35,597 nucleotides of DNA from a virus. The stretch spans positions 1 through 35,597 of IMG/VR virus record IMGVR_UViG_3300035698_001535; one strand, written 5' to 3'. The notes under the pieces are model-generated. The model did not search any database and was not told the DNA's origin. It was given only the letters and a program-made list of their open reading frames with translations. Position numbers and translations under genes: made by a program. Positions 22,849 through 30,487 of this stretch are shown here, one piece after another. Each line of letters starts with the position of its first letter. Within the stretch, counting starts at the first letter, position 1.

Positions 22849-23451
22849 ATGAAACTTCTACAATCAGATTTTAAAAAGATAAACGAAACAATGAAAACAA
22901 TAGGGGTGTCTCCACTTGGAACTGTAAAAAAGACAACTAGAAAATTCTTGATTAATCTATATAGAAGTTGTCTTATAAAGGGGAATAGTGAAATAGAGAT
23001 AGCACCTAAAGAATGGAATACTCTATATGCACCAATAAAAGATAAGATGATAAGTAAAAACATAGTTAAACAGATAGACAATGACACATATCAGATTCCG
23101 TTTGTTGATATATCCGGTAGAAAGTGGAAGTACGATACACTAAGAGATAATAGAAAAAAATGTTTTAATATGGACAAATACAAAGGTGATGGTATGGTTT
23201 ATCTTATAATCTGTCGGAACTTTGTTAAGATAGGATATACAGCAAGGAGCGTTGTTGAAAGACTAATGGGGCTACAAGTAGGATCACCATACGAACTTAG
23301 CTTGTGGGGTACTGTAGGCGATATAAACGAATCATTTGAGCATAAGTTACATCAGAGATACTCAGCATTTAGAGTAAGGGGGGAATGGTTCGAGATAGAA
23401 GTTTTATCGTATATAACTAAAGATATACCTATTGCCTATATCAGTAGATAG
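22849..23451 (+). CDS. T5orf172/MUG113-type GIY-YIG-like protein, 200 aa
   Basis: The C-terminal half (from about residue 116) matches the T5orf172 type: MVYLI, FVKIGYTARSVVERLMGLQ, GSPYELSLW, FEHKLHQRY and VRGEWFEI. This is a GIY-YIG-like nuclease fold. The N-terminal half looks like a helical DNA-recognition domain. A TATAAT lies just upstream (22831-22836), but its -35 is poor. It has its own position in front of convergent minus-strand genes, like a mobile or accessory gene. A homing or host-DNA nuclease role is inference. Confidence 0.8.
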   Translation: MKLLQSDFKKINETMKTIGVSPLGTVKKTTRKFLINLYRSCLIKGNSEIEIAPKEWNTLYAPIKDKMISKNIVKQIDNDTYQIPFVDISGRKWKYDTLRDNRKKCFNMDKYKGDGMVYLIICRNFVKIGYTARSVVERLMGLQVGSPYELSLWGTVGDINESFEHKLHQRYSAFRVRGEWFEIEVLSYITKDIPIAYISR

Positions 23452-23456
23452 AATCC

Positions 23457-23540
23457 CTATTTAAGATAACCCATAAACGTATCTATAAGCACATATCCGA
23501 TAGCTGCGTATATCAATACTATTGCTATAAGGTACTTCAT
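23457..23540 (-). CDS. Tiny membrane peptide, 27 aa
   Basis: On the minus strand, MKYLIAIVLIYAAIGYVLI followed by DTFMGYLK: one transmembrane helix. It begins 1 nt after the stop of the minus-strand gene upstream of it and ends 5 nt from the convergent T5orf172 gene. Tight spacing supports translation. Confidence 0.5.
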   Translation of the reverse strand: MKYLIAIVLIYAAIGYVLIDTFMGYLK

Positions 23541-23541
23541 C

Positions 23542-23775
23542 TTATAACTCATCAATCGTAATTAAGATATATAGTCCTACCATACCGGTGATACACATAC
23601 TGGTTAAGCCATATACACCAATTAGTCTAGCTGTACTGTTAAGGCCCGTATATGTCTCATATATCAAGGCTGATAGAAAGACCATAGCACTTAATATGGC
23701 TATGGTGAATAGTATGTTACCCACTAGTTTCAACATCTTATGATTCCTTATCTTGTTAGTTAGTTGTTCTCTCAT
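23542..23775 (-). CDS. Two-TM membrane protein, 77 aa
   Basis: Starts MREQLTNKIRNHKMLKLVG; two hydrophobic segments, ILFTIAILSAMVFLSALIY and TSMCITGMVGLYILITI, separated by a short polar loop. A GTG immediately before the ATG is also possible. With the 27-aa peptide it forms the only minus-strand unit. A role in superinfection exclusion or the host membrane is a guess from size and topology. Confidence 0.6.
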   Translation of the reverse strand: MREQLTNKIRNHKMLKLVGNILFTIAILSAMVFLSALIYETYTGLNSTARLIGVYGLTSMCITGMVGLYILITIDEL

Positions 23776-24047
23776 CACATAAGAAACTACATCTTATAAT
23801 TAAGAATACCTAATCATTTGTTCGTTCATTTTTAATGGTGAATATGGTGCGATTTACACATACCATTAGTATAAACTACTATACCATAGGTAGATACAAC
23901 TGTCATAATCAATGTTCAACTTGAGCTTATATTACCCTTAATTTAACTTAACTATAAGAGGTCGAACAAGCACAGATCAACAGCAGATCCAAAGGATACA
24001 AGCTGCCACTTGATCAAGATGGAATTGAGCAAAGGATATAAGATACC

Positions 24048-24168
24048 GGGAGGATGGGCAAGATTTCTCCCACTCAATCGCCCTCTCATTCACCACCGAC
24101 GACAAAACGTACTCTGTCGGATAGTCAGACTATACGGAAGGGGGGACCCTTTATCAGGTGAGATTGGG
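24048..24168 (+). ncRNA. Candidate structured RNA
   Basis: In this AT-rich phage the stretch is unusually G+C-rich. Pairs visible by eye: GGGAG/CTCCC (24048-24052, 24067-24071); CTCAATC/GATTGGG (24073-24079, 24162-24168), extended by CACC/GGTG (24091-24094, 24157-24160); inside these CCGAC/GTCGG (24096-24100, 24116-24120) and ATAGT/ACTAT (24121-24125, 24129-24133). Strand and function unknown; it might equally be DNA structure at an origin. Confidence 0.35.
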
Positions 24169-24209
24169 TTATACCCCTCCCTCTGCCTAGAATTGTATTT
24201 TTCATTTAC

Positions 24210-24267
24210 ATTAAAGTATGCTCTAAGTACCTCTGTGGTAGTAGTTTACAGCAGTCTATACTTTAAT
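24210..24267. repeat. Perfect 10-bp inverted repeat
   Basis: ATTAAAGTAT (24210-24219) and ATACTTTAAT (24258-24267), 38 nt apart, just upstream of promoter copy 3. Candidate operator pair or origin element. Confidence 0.5.
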
Positions 24268-24268
24268 C

Positions 24269-24309
24269 ATACTTAATAGTTTGCTTTTGTGGTGTTAATG
24301 CCTTATATT
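24269..24309 (+). promoter_or_regulatory. Repeated phage promoter, copy 3 (before connector/tail module)
   Basis: -35 TTGCTT (24281-24286), 17-bp spacer beginning TTGTGGT, -10 TATATT (24304-24309). ATACTT begins 12 nt before the -35 as in copy 1; the GTAACAAAAG part is not kept. Drives about 11 kb of connector and tail genes, with a leader near 180 nt. Confidence 0.65.
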
Positions 24310-24333
24310 GTATTGTTAATTTACAGAGTAGAG

Positions 24334-24360
24334 TAAACTATACTGATTTAATATAGTTTA
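24334..24360. repeat. 9-bp inverted repeat in leader of tail module
   Basis: TAAACTATA (24334-24342) and TATAGTTTA (24352-24360) with a 9-nt loop, about 25-50 nt after the -10 of promoter copy 3. Could be an operator or a transcript hairpin. Confidence 0.5.
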
Positions 24361-24496
24361 AATAATATGAGTTTTGGGATTTGGAATTGAGTTTAAAAAA
24401 TTATGATTTTTATATTTTGAATTAGGAAATAAGGTATTTGAACGAAAGTGAATATAAATTTGAATGAAAAAGGGTAAAATTTGAACGGAGTAGGAT

Positions 24497-25492
24497 ATGA
24501 GTAGCAGAATGGCAACATATTGTAATATTACTACAGATTTATTTGAAGTAGATCCTGACATTGAGGTACATGATCAGAAAAGGGTAATACGGGGATGGGA
24601 AACGGTGAGTGGTAATATCTGTGCTGCTAACAATGTTGGTTATATCGGAGTTTTATTTGCTTCAGGGGAAGATTTGGGCGATGCTGAAGATGCAGTAGGC
24701 GATGTCAATGCAGAGGGAGAGTGGTTCTATGATGCTGATGAAGATAAGGTAACTTACTACGGTGCGACCTCTGCTACTACGATTGTGATGGAAGGTGGAG
24801 AGGATTGGGTAACTCTTAAGACTCGTGCGGTACAACGTGCCTCTGAAGTAGTTAAATCCTTTATAAACCGCCCTATTCTTAAACGAACAGGTACAGGCCA
24901 ACAGACTGCCGACTCTAGGGATTACGATTGGGTAATATCTCATGCTACTGCTGTAATTGCAGTTTCTCTTTTGATGCGTGACAAGAGTTTAGCTAGAGAA
25001 GTTCGTAAAGAGGCTATTAACCCTAATTGGGGTGAAGATGTTGGTGAGAGTCCGGGTTGGTTAGACCAAATCAAGAATGGTACTATTAAACTTTGGAATG
25101 AAATAGGCTTAGCTGAAAAAGAGGGTGATGTTAGGGAAGTTTCTATAGATTCAGATTCTACCGGAACTGTTATAGATACTCATGTTGGGAGTGGGGGAAT
25201 TACTACAGCTTGGGATGTTATTGAACTTAAAATAGATACAGGTGGTACTGTTACTGAAGGTACGGTTAATGAAACAGTTACTTTTACCTCTAAGGTATCA
25301 AATGGTACAATGATCAAGTATACCACAGTTGCAAGTGAGGCTTATATCCAATTAGACTATCAACATATCGGTTGGAACGTTTATGTCAGATTCGGTCCGG
25401 GAGTTTATACAGCAGACGACGAATGGGAAGTAGAAGTATCCTCAATGGATGAGGAACATGGTAAAATGAGTTCAATTACCCTAACAAGATGA
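24497..25492 (+). CDS. Head-tail connector / adaptor-like protein, 331 aa
   Basis: Begins YCNITTDLFEVDPDIE; a helical stretch RAVQRASEVVKSFINRPI (near residues 112-129) followed by DYDWVISHATAVIAVSLLMRDK recalls Mu gp36/DUF1320-type connectors, but with a beta insertion near residues 25-105 and a beta-sandwich C-terminal extension from about 215. Good GGAG ribosome site. First gene of the tail module and followed by small connector genes, which supports the role. The family match is by pattern. Confidence 0.65.
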   Translation: MSSRMATYCNITTDLFEVDPDIEVHDQKRVIRGWETVSGNICAANNVGYIGVLFASGEDLGDAEDAVGDVNAEGEWFYDADEDKVTYYGATSATTIVMEGGEDWVTLKTRAVQRASEVVKSFINRPILKRTGTGQQTADSRDYDWVISHATAVIAVSLLMRDKSLAREVRKEAINPNWGEDVGESPGWLDQIKNGTIKLWNEIGLAEKEGDVREVSIDSDSTGTVIDTHVGSGGITTAWDVIELKIDTGGTVTEGTVNETVTFTSKVSNGTMIKYTTVASEAYIQLDYQHIGWNVYVRFGPGVYTADDEWEVEVSSMDEEHGKMSSITLTR

Positions 25493-25632
25493 AGAATTTC
25501 GAGATACGAGATCATTTCGTTGAAGATAGGGTTTATAGGATGGTTAAACTGTATATGTATTTAGACCACATGGGTTTAGTCGATAAATCCCACAAGAGAG
25601 CAAAATTTTTAAAGAGTAAGATAATTCTATGA
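25489..25632 (+). CDS. Small basic protein, 47 aa
   Basis: MKNFEIRDHFVEDRVYRMVK.. helical and basic; ATGA overlaps with both neighbours. Unknown role in the connector region. Confidence 0.6.
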   Translation: MKNFEIRDHFVEDRVYRMVKLYMYLDHMGLVDKSHKRAKFLKSKIIL

Positions 25633-26153
25633 CAGTTTATACTGCTATAACTTACGAAGATGTTTTTAATGATAGGTTTATAGAACCTTTTCAGGAACTT
25701 CTTAGAAATGAGTTTCACATTAAAGAATTTTCAATGGATACTAAGTTTCAAGAACGTGGTTCCCATTGGTTCAATCTTACCTTAGAACCTGATGCACATT
25801 CTAGTATGCGTTCTTCAGGTCAGCATCGAGAGTATAATGTCAAATTAAAGTATTATGAGTTCTATAAGAACGAAAGAGATAGGACTTGGTTTAAGTATAT
25901 GATGGAAATAGGTGAAAGACTTAAGCGTCTTATCGCTAATAACTCTAACTTTACAGTTCAGAAAGACTGGGTGGACCACACAGGTACTTGGGGAGAAACG
26001 ACTATAACATGGTCAGAAAGTGAAGATACTCATTGTTGGTTTGGTATGCAAATTGATATAGACTACGACCCTGAACGTGCAGAAGAAGAAGTCGTAGATA
26101 AACTTGGTATAATAGATTTTGATATAACATTTAAAATAGAGGAGGTTTATTGA
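25629..26153 (+). CDS. Putative tail terminator / tail-completion protein, 174 aa
   Basis: Starts MTVYTAITYEDVFNDRFIEP and has alternating strands and helices, with a central RYYE-like strand (NVKLKYYEFYKNERD) and a C-terminal DITFKIEEVY. Size and position between connector and tail tube fit a tail terminator that caps the tube and joins it to the head. No sharp motif is present. Confidence 0.55.
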   Translation: MTVYTAITYEDVFNDRFIEPFQELLRNEFHIKEFSMDTKFQERGSHWFNLTLEPDAHSSMRSSGQHREYNVKLKYYEFYKNERDRTWFKYMMEIGERLKRLIANNSNFTVQKDWVDHTGTWGETTITWSESEDTHCWFGMQIDIDYDPERAEEEVVDKLGIIDFDITFKIEEVY

Positions 26154-26359
26154 CCTTTATAAAAGATGGATTTAGAGACTGTTGTGATGATTTTGAATCA
26201 GCTACTTTATCAGATGGGATGATAAATGAAGATGAATGGGATTATGATAAATGGAAGAAAGAAACCGGTAAGTTAGATTATGCTATTGGAGAGAAAGAAC
26301 AAATGTCAATGGCTACTAAAAGTGTTAAGATTTTTGCGAGTATAAGAAATGATATTTGA
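26150..26359 (+). CDS. Small acidic protein, 69 aa (TTG start)
   Basis: The TTG at 26150 overlaps the previous TGA and follows AGAGGAGG at ideal spacing. The protein is acidic (DCCDDFESATLSDGMINEDEWD) with a basic end. Role in the tail region unknown. Confidence 0.6.
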   Translation: MTFIKDGFRDCCDDFESATLSDGMINEDEWDYDKWKKETGKLDYAIGEKEQMSMATKSVKIFASIRNDI

Positions 26360-26486
26360 ATTTGTAAATAATGATGAAACAATAAAAATAATAGAGGTGG
26401 ATGACAAGTTAGTCACCACTTCGTACATAGATTTAGAATACGAGGAGAATGATGAAGATAAAACTGAAATCGAAGAAGAAGATTAG
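26349..26486 (+). CDS. Acidic protein in overlapping frame, 45 aa
   Basis: MIFEFVNNDETIKIIEVDD.. ending in a run of Glu/Asp. Overlaps the previous gene by 11 nt and the next by 38 nt. Without it there would be a gap of about 90 nt. Translation is plausible. Confidence 0.45.
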   Translation: MIFEFVNNDETIKIIEVDDKLVTTSYIDLEYEENDEDKTEIEEED

Positions 26487-26643
26487 TAGGTCAAGTTCTT
26501 ACGGAGGATTTACTTGCGAAATTTGGGCTATTTTAAATTCGGGGGAAATAGCTGAAGTAAAGGAAATTCCCGAAATTTCAAAAGACTTGGTTGAACTTGT
26601 AACAGTTGCCGGGTTAAAGAAGGAGATAAAAAATGGCGATTGA
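26449..26643 (+). CDS. Small basic protein, 64 aa
   Basis: MMKIKLKSKKKISRSSSYGG.. then a beta/acidic part (SGEIAEVKEIPEI). GAGGAG ribosome site; an ATG at 26452 is an alternative start. Overlaps the tail tube gene by 11 nt. Similar short proteins precede tail tube genes in other siphoviruses; function unknown. Confidence 0.6.
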   Translation: MMKIKLKSKKKISRSSSYGGFTCEIWAILNSGEIAEVKEIPEISKDLVELVTVAGLKKEIKNGD

Positions 26644-27646
26644 CCCACAAGTATATTCATTTAGTGACTGGCAAATGGGCGTACTGACATCTCTCACAAC
26701 AATAGGAACTGCTGCTGTTGATCCTGTCTCAGCAGTGACATTAGTAGACATAGATGGTCCTGCTACATTTACTCCGGGTACTTTTATGAGAACTGATATT
26801 CGTTCAGGTACTCCCGGACAGATAGCGGGTAATGCAGATGTTCTTACTTGTGATAAAGGTGTTTTAAACGAAGTTAGTTTTTCATGTATTTATGATACCA
26901 CTTCAGGTGCTATCATGCTACCAACATTGTTTGGTTCTTTAATAGGTACTAGTCCTGCAGGTTATGGACACGCTTATAATTGGACTTCACCTGATATGGC
27001 TCATGGTGGTACAGTAGGACTAAATATCGGAATGGACCTAACTTTAATACATCCCGAAGCTAGTAAGTCAATATCTTTAATTAGTGGAGTTTTAACTACA
27101 GGTACTATAAGCGGAGATGTTGAGGAAGATAATGGTCAGATCAAAATGAGTGCTACTTATTCTACAGGGTATAAACCTGTTTACGATCAAGGTACACCGA
27201 CAACACGAAATGTTTATGGTACGACAAAAAGATACATTACTGATGCAGATACTACTCATACAGTAGCGGGTTGTTCAAATGCGGTAATCAAATCGTTTAG
27301 TTTAACGGTTAATAACCCTGTTAAGTATCTTGGTTTTCAAGGTGCGAATGGTGATCCTGAAGCTGCAGTAAGAGGACTACCTGAAGTTGAAGTACTTTTA
27401 GATACCACAATTAAGGTTGATACTAATACAGCATCGTTACATTCTGCGTGGGCTACAAATAGTGAAGTTGCTACTGAGATTTCAGATAATGCAACTTGGG
27501 GTTCAGCTACTACATTTGGATTTAAAGGTGCTTATGGTAGAATCATAGATGTTAAGGAAAATGATGTTGGTGCAGGTTATTACGATGTAAGCCAGAAGTT
27601 TTTTGCACACACTACAGATACAGAAGTAGACGAGTTAATAATATAA
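26633..27646 (+). CDS. Major tail tube protein
   Basis: 337 aa, Thr/Gly/Ala-rich and mostly beta, with Asp-rich turns. It lies immediately before the tail chaperone pair and tape measure, the standard place for the tail tube gene in long-tailed phages. It forms stacked hexameric rings of the DNA conduit. The length is above average, suggesting an added surface domain in the C-terminal half. Confidence 0.8.
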   Translation: MAIDPQVYSFSDWQMGVLTSLTTIGTAAVDPVSAVTLVDIDGPATFTPGTFMRTDIRSGTPGQIAGNADVLTCDKGVLNEVSFSCIYDTTSGAIMLPTLFGSLIGTSPAGYGHAYNWTSPDMAHGGTVGLNIGMDLTLIHPEASKSISLISGVLTTGTISGDVEEDNGQIKMSATYSTGYKPVYDQGTPTTRNVYGTTKRYITDADTTHTVAGCSNAVIKSFSLTVNNPVKYLGFQGANGDPEAAVRGLPEVEVLLDTTIKVDTNTASLHSAWATNSEVATEISDNATWGSATTFGFKGAYGRIIDVKENDVGAGYYDVSQKFFAHTTDTEVDELII

Positions 27647-27647
27647 G

Positions 27648-27674
27648 TCTCGAAAGAGAATGTCAAGAAAGACA
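27648..27674 (+). terminator. Two small adjacent hairpins after the tail tube gene
   Basis: TCTC-GAAA-GAGA (27648-27659, GNRA tetraloop) and TGTC-AAGAAA-GACA (27661-27674), followed 3 nt later by TGTTTTAAAA. Stems are only 4 bp, so at most a weak attenuator that could lower expression of chaperone and tape measure relative to the tail tube. Confidence 0.35.
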
Positions 27675-27697
27675 AAGTGTTTTAAAAAGGAAAATAA

Positions 27698-27967
27698 ATG
27701 AAAGTTAATGCTTTAGAAAAAGATTGGGAAGTTAAACCGGTTAATACTAAGACTCAACAGAGGTTGTATGTTTCTTTTATGAGTTGTCAATCAGATGAAC
27801 AGACAATGAAAGAGAAAGAACAAATGTATAATTTATTCTTTGAATGTATAGACCTTTCGGGTATTGAAGAATTACCTGAGTCTCTTGTAGATAAATCGGT
27901 TTTAGGTATGGCAATTCTAACTGAATATTGTGGTTTTGATAAAAAAAAATTATCAGAGCAAAAATAG
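27698..27967 (+). CDS. Tail assembly chaperone, short form (lambda gpG-like)
   Basis: 89 aa in the zero frame, ending FDKKKLSEQK. Starts after a good AAGGAAAATAA. It binds the tape measure during tail assembly. In long-tailed phages most ribosomes finish this short form, and some shift to make the longer one. The last codons span the nine-A slippery run. Confidence 0.8.
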   Translation: MKVNALEKDWEVKPVNTKTQQRLYVSFMSCQSDEQTMKEKEQMYNLFFECIDLSGIEELPESLVDKSVLGMAILTEYCGFDKKKLSEQK

Positions 27968-28359
27968 GCGGTTGGTTAGCAGTATTTCCGAAAAACGAAG
28001 TAAAGACTTTCCCTTATAATGCTTTGTCTCCATCGCTTAATAAGATGGTTACATTCAATTCGATGGATGATATTTGGGATGAAGTTTACAGACGAGTTAA
28101 AGAAGTCGAAGGTAATACCAAGTTCACTCTTGGACAAAACCTTTGGGTTGAACTTTCGCAATACTGTTCACCCAATATGCTTGTCGATGAGGAAACTATG
28201 TCTTTAGTTCAAGAAGTAATCTATTGTATGAGTTGGGATATGGCTCCCTTTTCTAATTTGGATGAAGCTGATGCTGTCAAGTTAAAGCTAATGACCTCGA
28301 TCAAAGAAGAAATACAGACAGCACAAACCTACAAGGCTAATAAAGATGGCAACAAATAA
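27698..28359 (+). CDS. Tail assembly chaperone, long form by -1 frameshift (lambda gpGT-like)
   Basis: Reading through the AAA AAA AAA run (27941-27949) with one base repeated joins the first 84 codons to an open -1 frame (IIRAKIGGWLAVFPKNEV..) running to 28359, giving about 220 aa. The -1 frame has no own start until an ATG at 28045 without a clear ribosome site, and its end overlaps the tape measure start. This is the classical G/GT arrangement; the fused C-terminal domain would contact tape measure and tail tube. Confidence 0.85.
27941..27950 (+). promoter_or_regulatory. Slippery sequence for -1 frameshift
   Basis: Nine A then T (27941-27950); contains the heptamer A-AAA-AAA in the correct phase. 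No strong pseudoknot is evident by eye downstream. Polymerase slippage on the A-run could give the same product. Confidence 0.8.
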
Positions 28360-30487
28360 AGAAGTAATTGAACTACAAGTAAAAGGTAAGGGAATAACAC
28401 TTACCACTTCTCAATTTAAAAAACTTGAGAAAGAAGTTGCCAAAGTTGGTGCGAAAGCGAAACAGACAGGCGATAAAATGGATTTCATGCGGATTAAAAC
28501 TTCAGGTGTCCGCAGAACTCTTGGTGCAATAAGGAATCAATTACTTGTAGTTGTCTTTGCTTTCGGTGGATTAATTCGTGTATTAAATAAATCTTTTGAA
28601 GCATATAAAAAACAACTCGAAGCTGAACAACAATTAACTGCAGGACTTAGAAATGTAGCGGGTACAACTAGGGCTGCAACTCAAGAACTAATTAGATACG
28701 CAGGTATTCTACAAAAAGCTACCACTTTTGGTGATGAAAACATCATTAGTGGAATGGCAATGCTTTCTACTTTCCAACTTAATTCTAAGGCCATAAAACA
28801 AATCACTCCACGAATGATTGATATGGCTGCTGCTGCTAAACAAGCAGGTGCCTCAGAGAATGATTTAAAATCAATAGCGATAGCTTTAGGTAAGGGGCTT
28901 ACAGGTCAAGTAGGCATCTTAGGTAGATATGGTGTAGTCATTGATAAGGTTGGACTTGAATTGGCTAGGTCTAAGGGCAAGACTGCCGAGTTTAATTTTA
29001 TCTTAAAAGAACTAGATAAAAATTTTAAAGGTATTGCTGAAGAACTGAAAAATTCCACTATCGGACAGATTACTCAAATGGAAATGAAGATTGGCGATTT
29101 GTCTGAAGAAGTTGGAAAGGCATACACCCCGATTAAACTTCTATTTGCACAAATGAAACTTGGCGCAACCAACGCTTTTGTAAGTATACTAAAACTTGGC
29201 GGTGCAATACAAACATCGTCTAATGCAATAGTAAATAGCATCGAAGATGAAAGGGTTACTTTTGTTGCTTTAATTAAAACACTTCAAGATGTTAGTAGTC
29301 ATGAGGTTGAGAGAAAGAATGCCATTGACGAATTACAACTTAATTATAGTGGATACATAGGAAACATTGATCTTGAGACAGCATCAAATGAGGATTTACT
29401 TAAATCTATTAGAGATGTTAATAAGGCGTATGAAACAAAACTTGAATTAGCTTATTTTGAAATTGAACTTGCAGACATAAGAGCAACGAGAGATGCCTTA
29501 GTACAAGAACATATTGATTTAAGAAAAGAGTTAGAAAATGTATACAAGCCCAAAGAGAGTGGTTTTGTAGGGTTAATTCCAACGATTGAATTAGATAAAC
29601 TTGTAACCGATGCTAAGGCTATAGAGTTAAGAGATAGAATAGAAGGGGTAACTGCTGACATTCATGCCCTATCAATAGAGATGTTTGATTTAAAAGAGAA
29701 CTTTCTAAAAGGTGGGGGTATCTTAAAAGAATTAGGTAAGGGATTAGATGTTTCTAAACTAAAGACTCAAGCAGAACTGATAAAGAAGATAAATGATGAA
29801 CATAAAAGAGAAATTGCTAATCTAACAAATAAAGCCCTATTGAATGATGGCATTATAGATAAGGCTGAGAAAATCAAGATTATCAATCAAGAATTGGTTA
29901 GGCTCGGAGAGTTGTTGGAGATAGATGCAATAACTGCGTTTGAACTTGAAACGGCAAAATTGGAAATTGCTAATAAGATTTTACAGATAAAAGAAAAAAC
30001 TGCGAAAGTTGAGACAGATAAACCCGTTGCTGAAATTCCAGAAGGAATCCAATCACAAATTGATTTAATCACACAGCTTGGAGATGCGATGGCTCAGGCT
30101 GCGATAGATGGGCAAAGTATGGGTAAGGCAGTAGTTTCTGCAATTAAGGCGATTGCGGCTCAAATACTCGCTCAGTTGGCTATCTTCGCATTAGCATCAG
30201 CATTTGGTTTAGACTTATCGTTGTTAATGGGTAAGGGGAAATCTGCCTCTGCAAATGTAGTGGGTGGTGTTTTTAAAAGTTTGGGTATTGGCAAATTTGA
30301 TGATTTTATATGGAGAGCAGGTCAGGACCCGATTGCAATATCTCCACAAGATAATATCGTAGGCACGAAGTCTACTGAGGGAGTATCATCTTCGCCTCCG
30401 ATAAACATAACAGTAATCGGAAACTTAGATGATTCCGCAGCACGAATAATTTTAGATGCAACAGATAGGGTAAAGTATAATGCTTAG
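28346..30487 (+). CDS. Tail tape measure protein
   Basis: 713 aa. Sets tail length and probably helps DNA passage. Coiled-coil and helical regions alternate with a hydrophobic patch near residues 65-80 (NQLLVVVFAFGGLIRVL) and Ala-rich hydrophobic segments near 590-640 (AVVSAIKAIAAQILAQLAIF). The region around ENIISGMAMLSTFQLNSKAI matches typical tape measures. By the rule of about 0.15 nm per residue the tail would be near 105 nm. Overlaps the chaperone by 14 nt. Confidence 0.92.
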   Translation: MATNKEVIELQVKGKGITLTTSQFKKLEKEVAKVGAKAKQTGDKMDFMRIKTSGVRRTLGAIRNQLLVVVFAFGGLIRVLNKSFEAYKKQLEAEQQLTAGLRNVAGTTRAATQELIRYAGILQKATTFGDENIISGMAMLSTFQLNSKAIKQITPRMIDMAAAAKQAGASENDLKSIAIALGKGLTGQVGILGRYGVVIDKVGLELARSKGKTAEFNFILKELDKNFKGIAEELKNSTIGQITQMEMKIGDLSEEVGKAYTPIKLLFAQMKLGATNAFVSILKLGGAIQTSSNAIVNSIEDERVTFVALIKTLQDVSSHEVERKNAIDELQLNYSGYIGNIDLETASNEDLLKSIRDVNKAYETKLELAYFEIELADIRATRDALVQEHIDLRKELENVYKPKESGFVGLIPTIELDKLVTDAKAIELRDRIEGVTADIHALSIEMFDLKENFLKGGGILKELGKGLDVSKLKTQAELIKKINDEHKREIANLTNKALLNDGIIDKAEKIKIINQELVRLGELLEIDAITAFELETAKLEIANKILQIKEKTAKVETDKPVAEIPEGIQSQIDLITQLGDAMAQAAIDGQSMGKAVVSAIKAIAAQILAQLAIFALASAFGLDLSLLMGKGKSASANVVGGVFKSLGIGKFDDFIWRAGQDPIAISPQDNIVGTKSTEGVSSSPPINITVIGNLDDSAARIILDATDRVKYNA

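Larger units (their letters stand above)
23779..24496. other. Divergent intergenic region between minus-strand unit and tail module
   Basis: About 720 bp with no convincing gene. It holds a TAATGGT/ACCATTA inverted repeat (23833-23839, 23862-23868), two near-direct repeats AAAGGATACAAG and AAAGGATATAAG (about 23991 and 24031), a more GC-rich stretch that folds into several hairpins (24048-24168), two further inverted repeats and promoter copy 3. It could contain the origin, operators and promoters for both directions. An 88-codon open frame at 24010-24276 is not convincing. Confidence 0.6.

Noticed and set aside
24010-24276. 88-codon open frame on + strand in the divergent region
   Set aside because: Unusual composition for this phage (runs of Arg, Leu and Ser), no good ribosome site, and it overlaps hairpins and inverted repeats. 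More likely non-coding.
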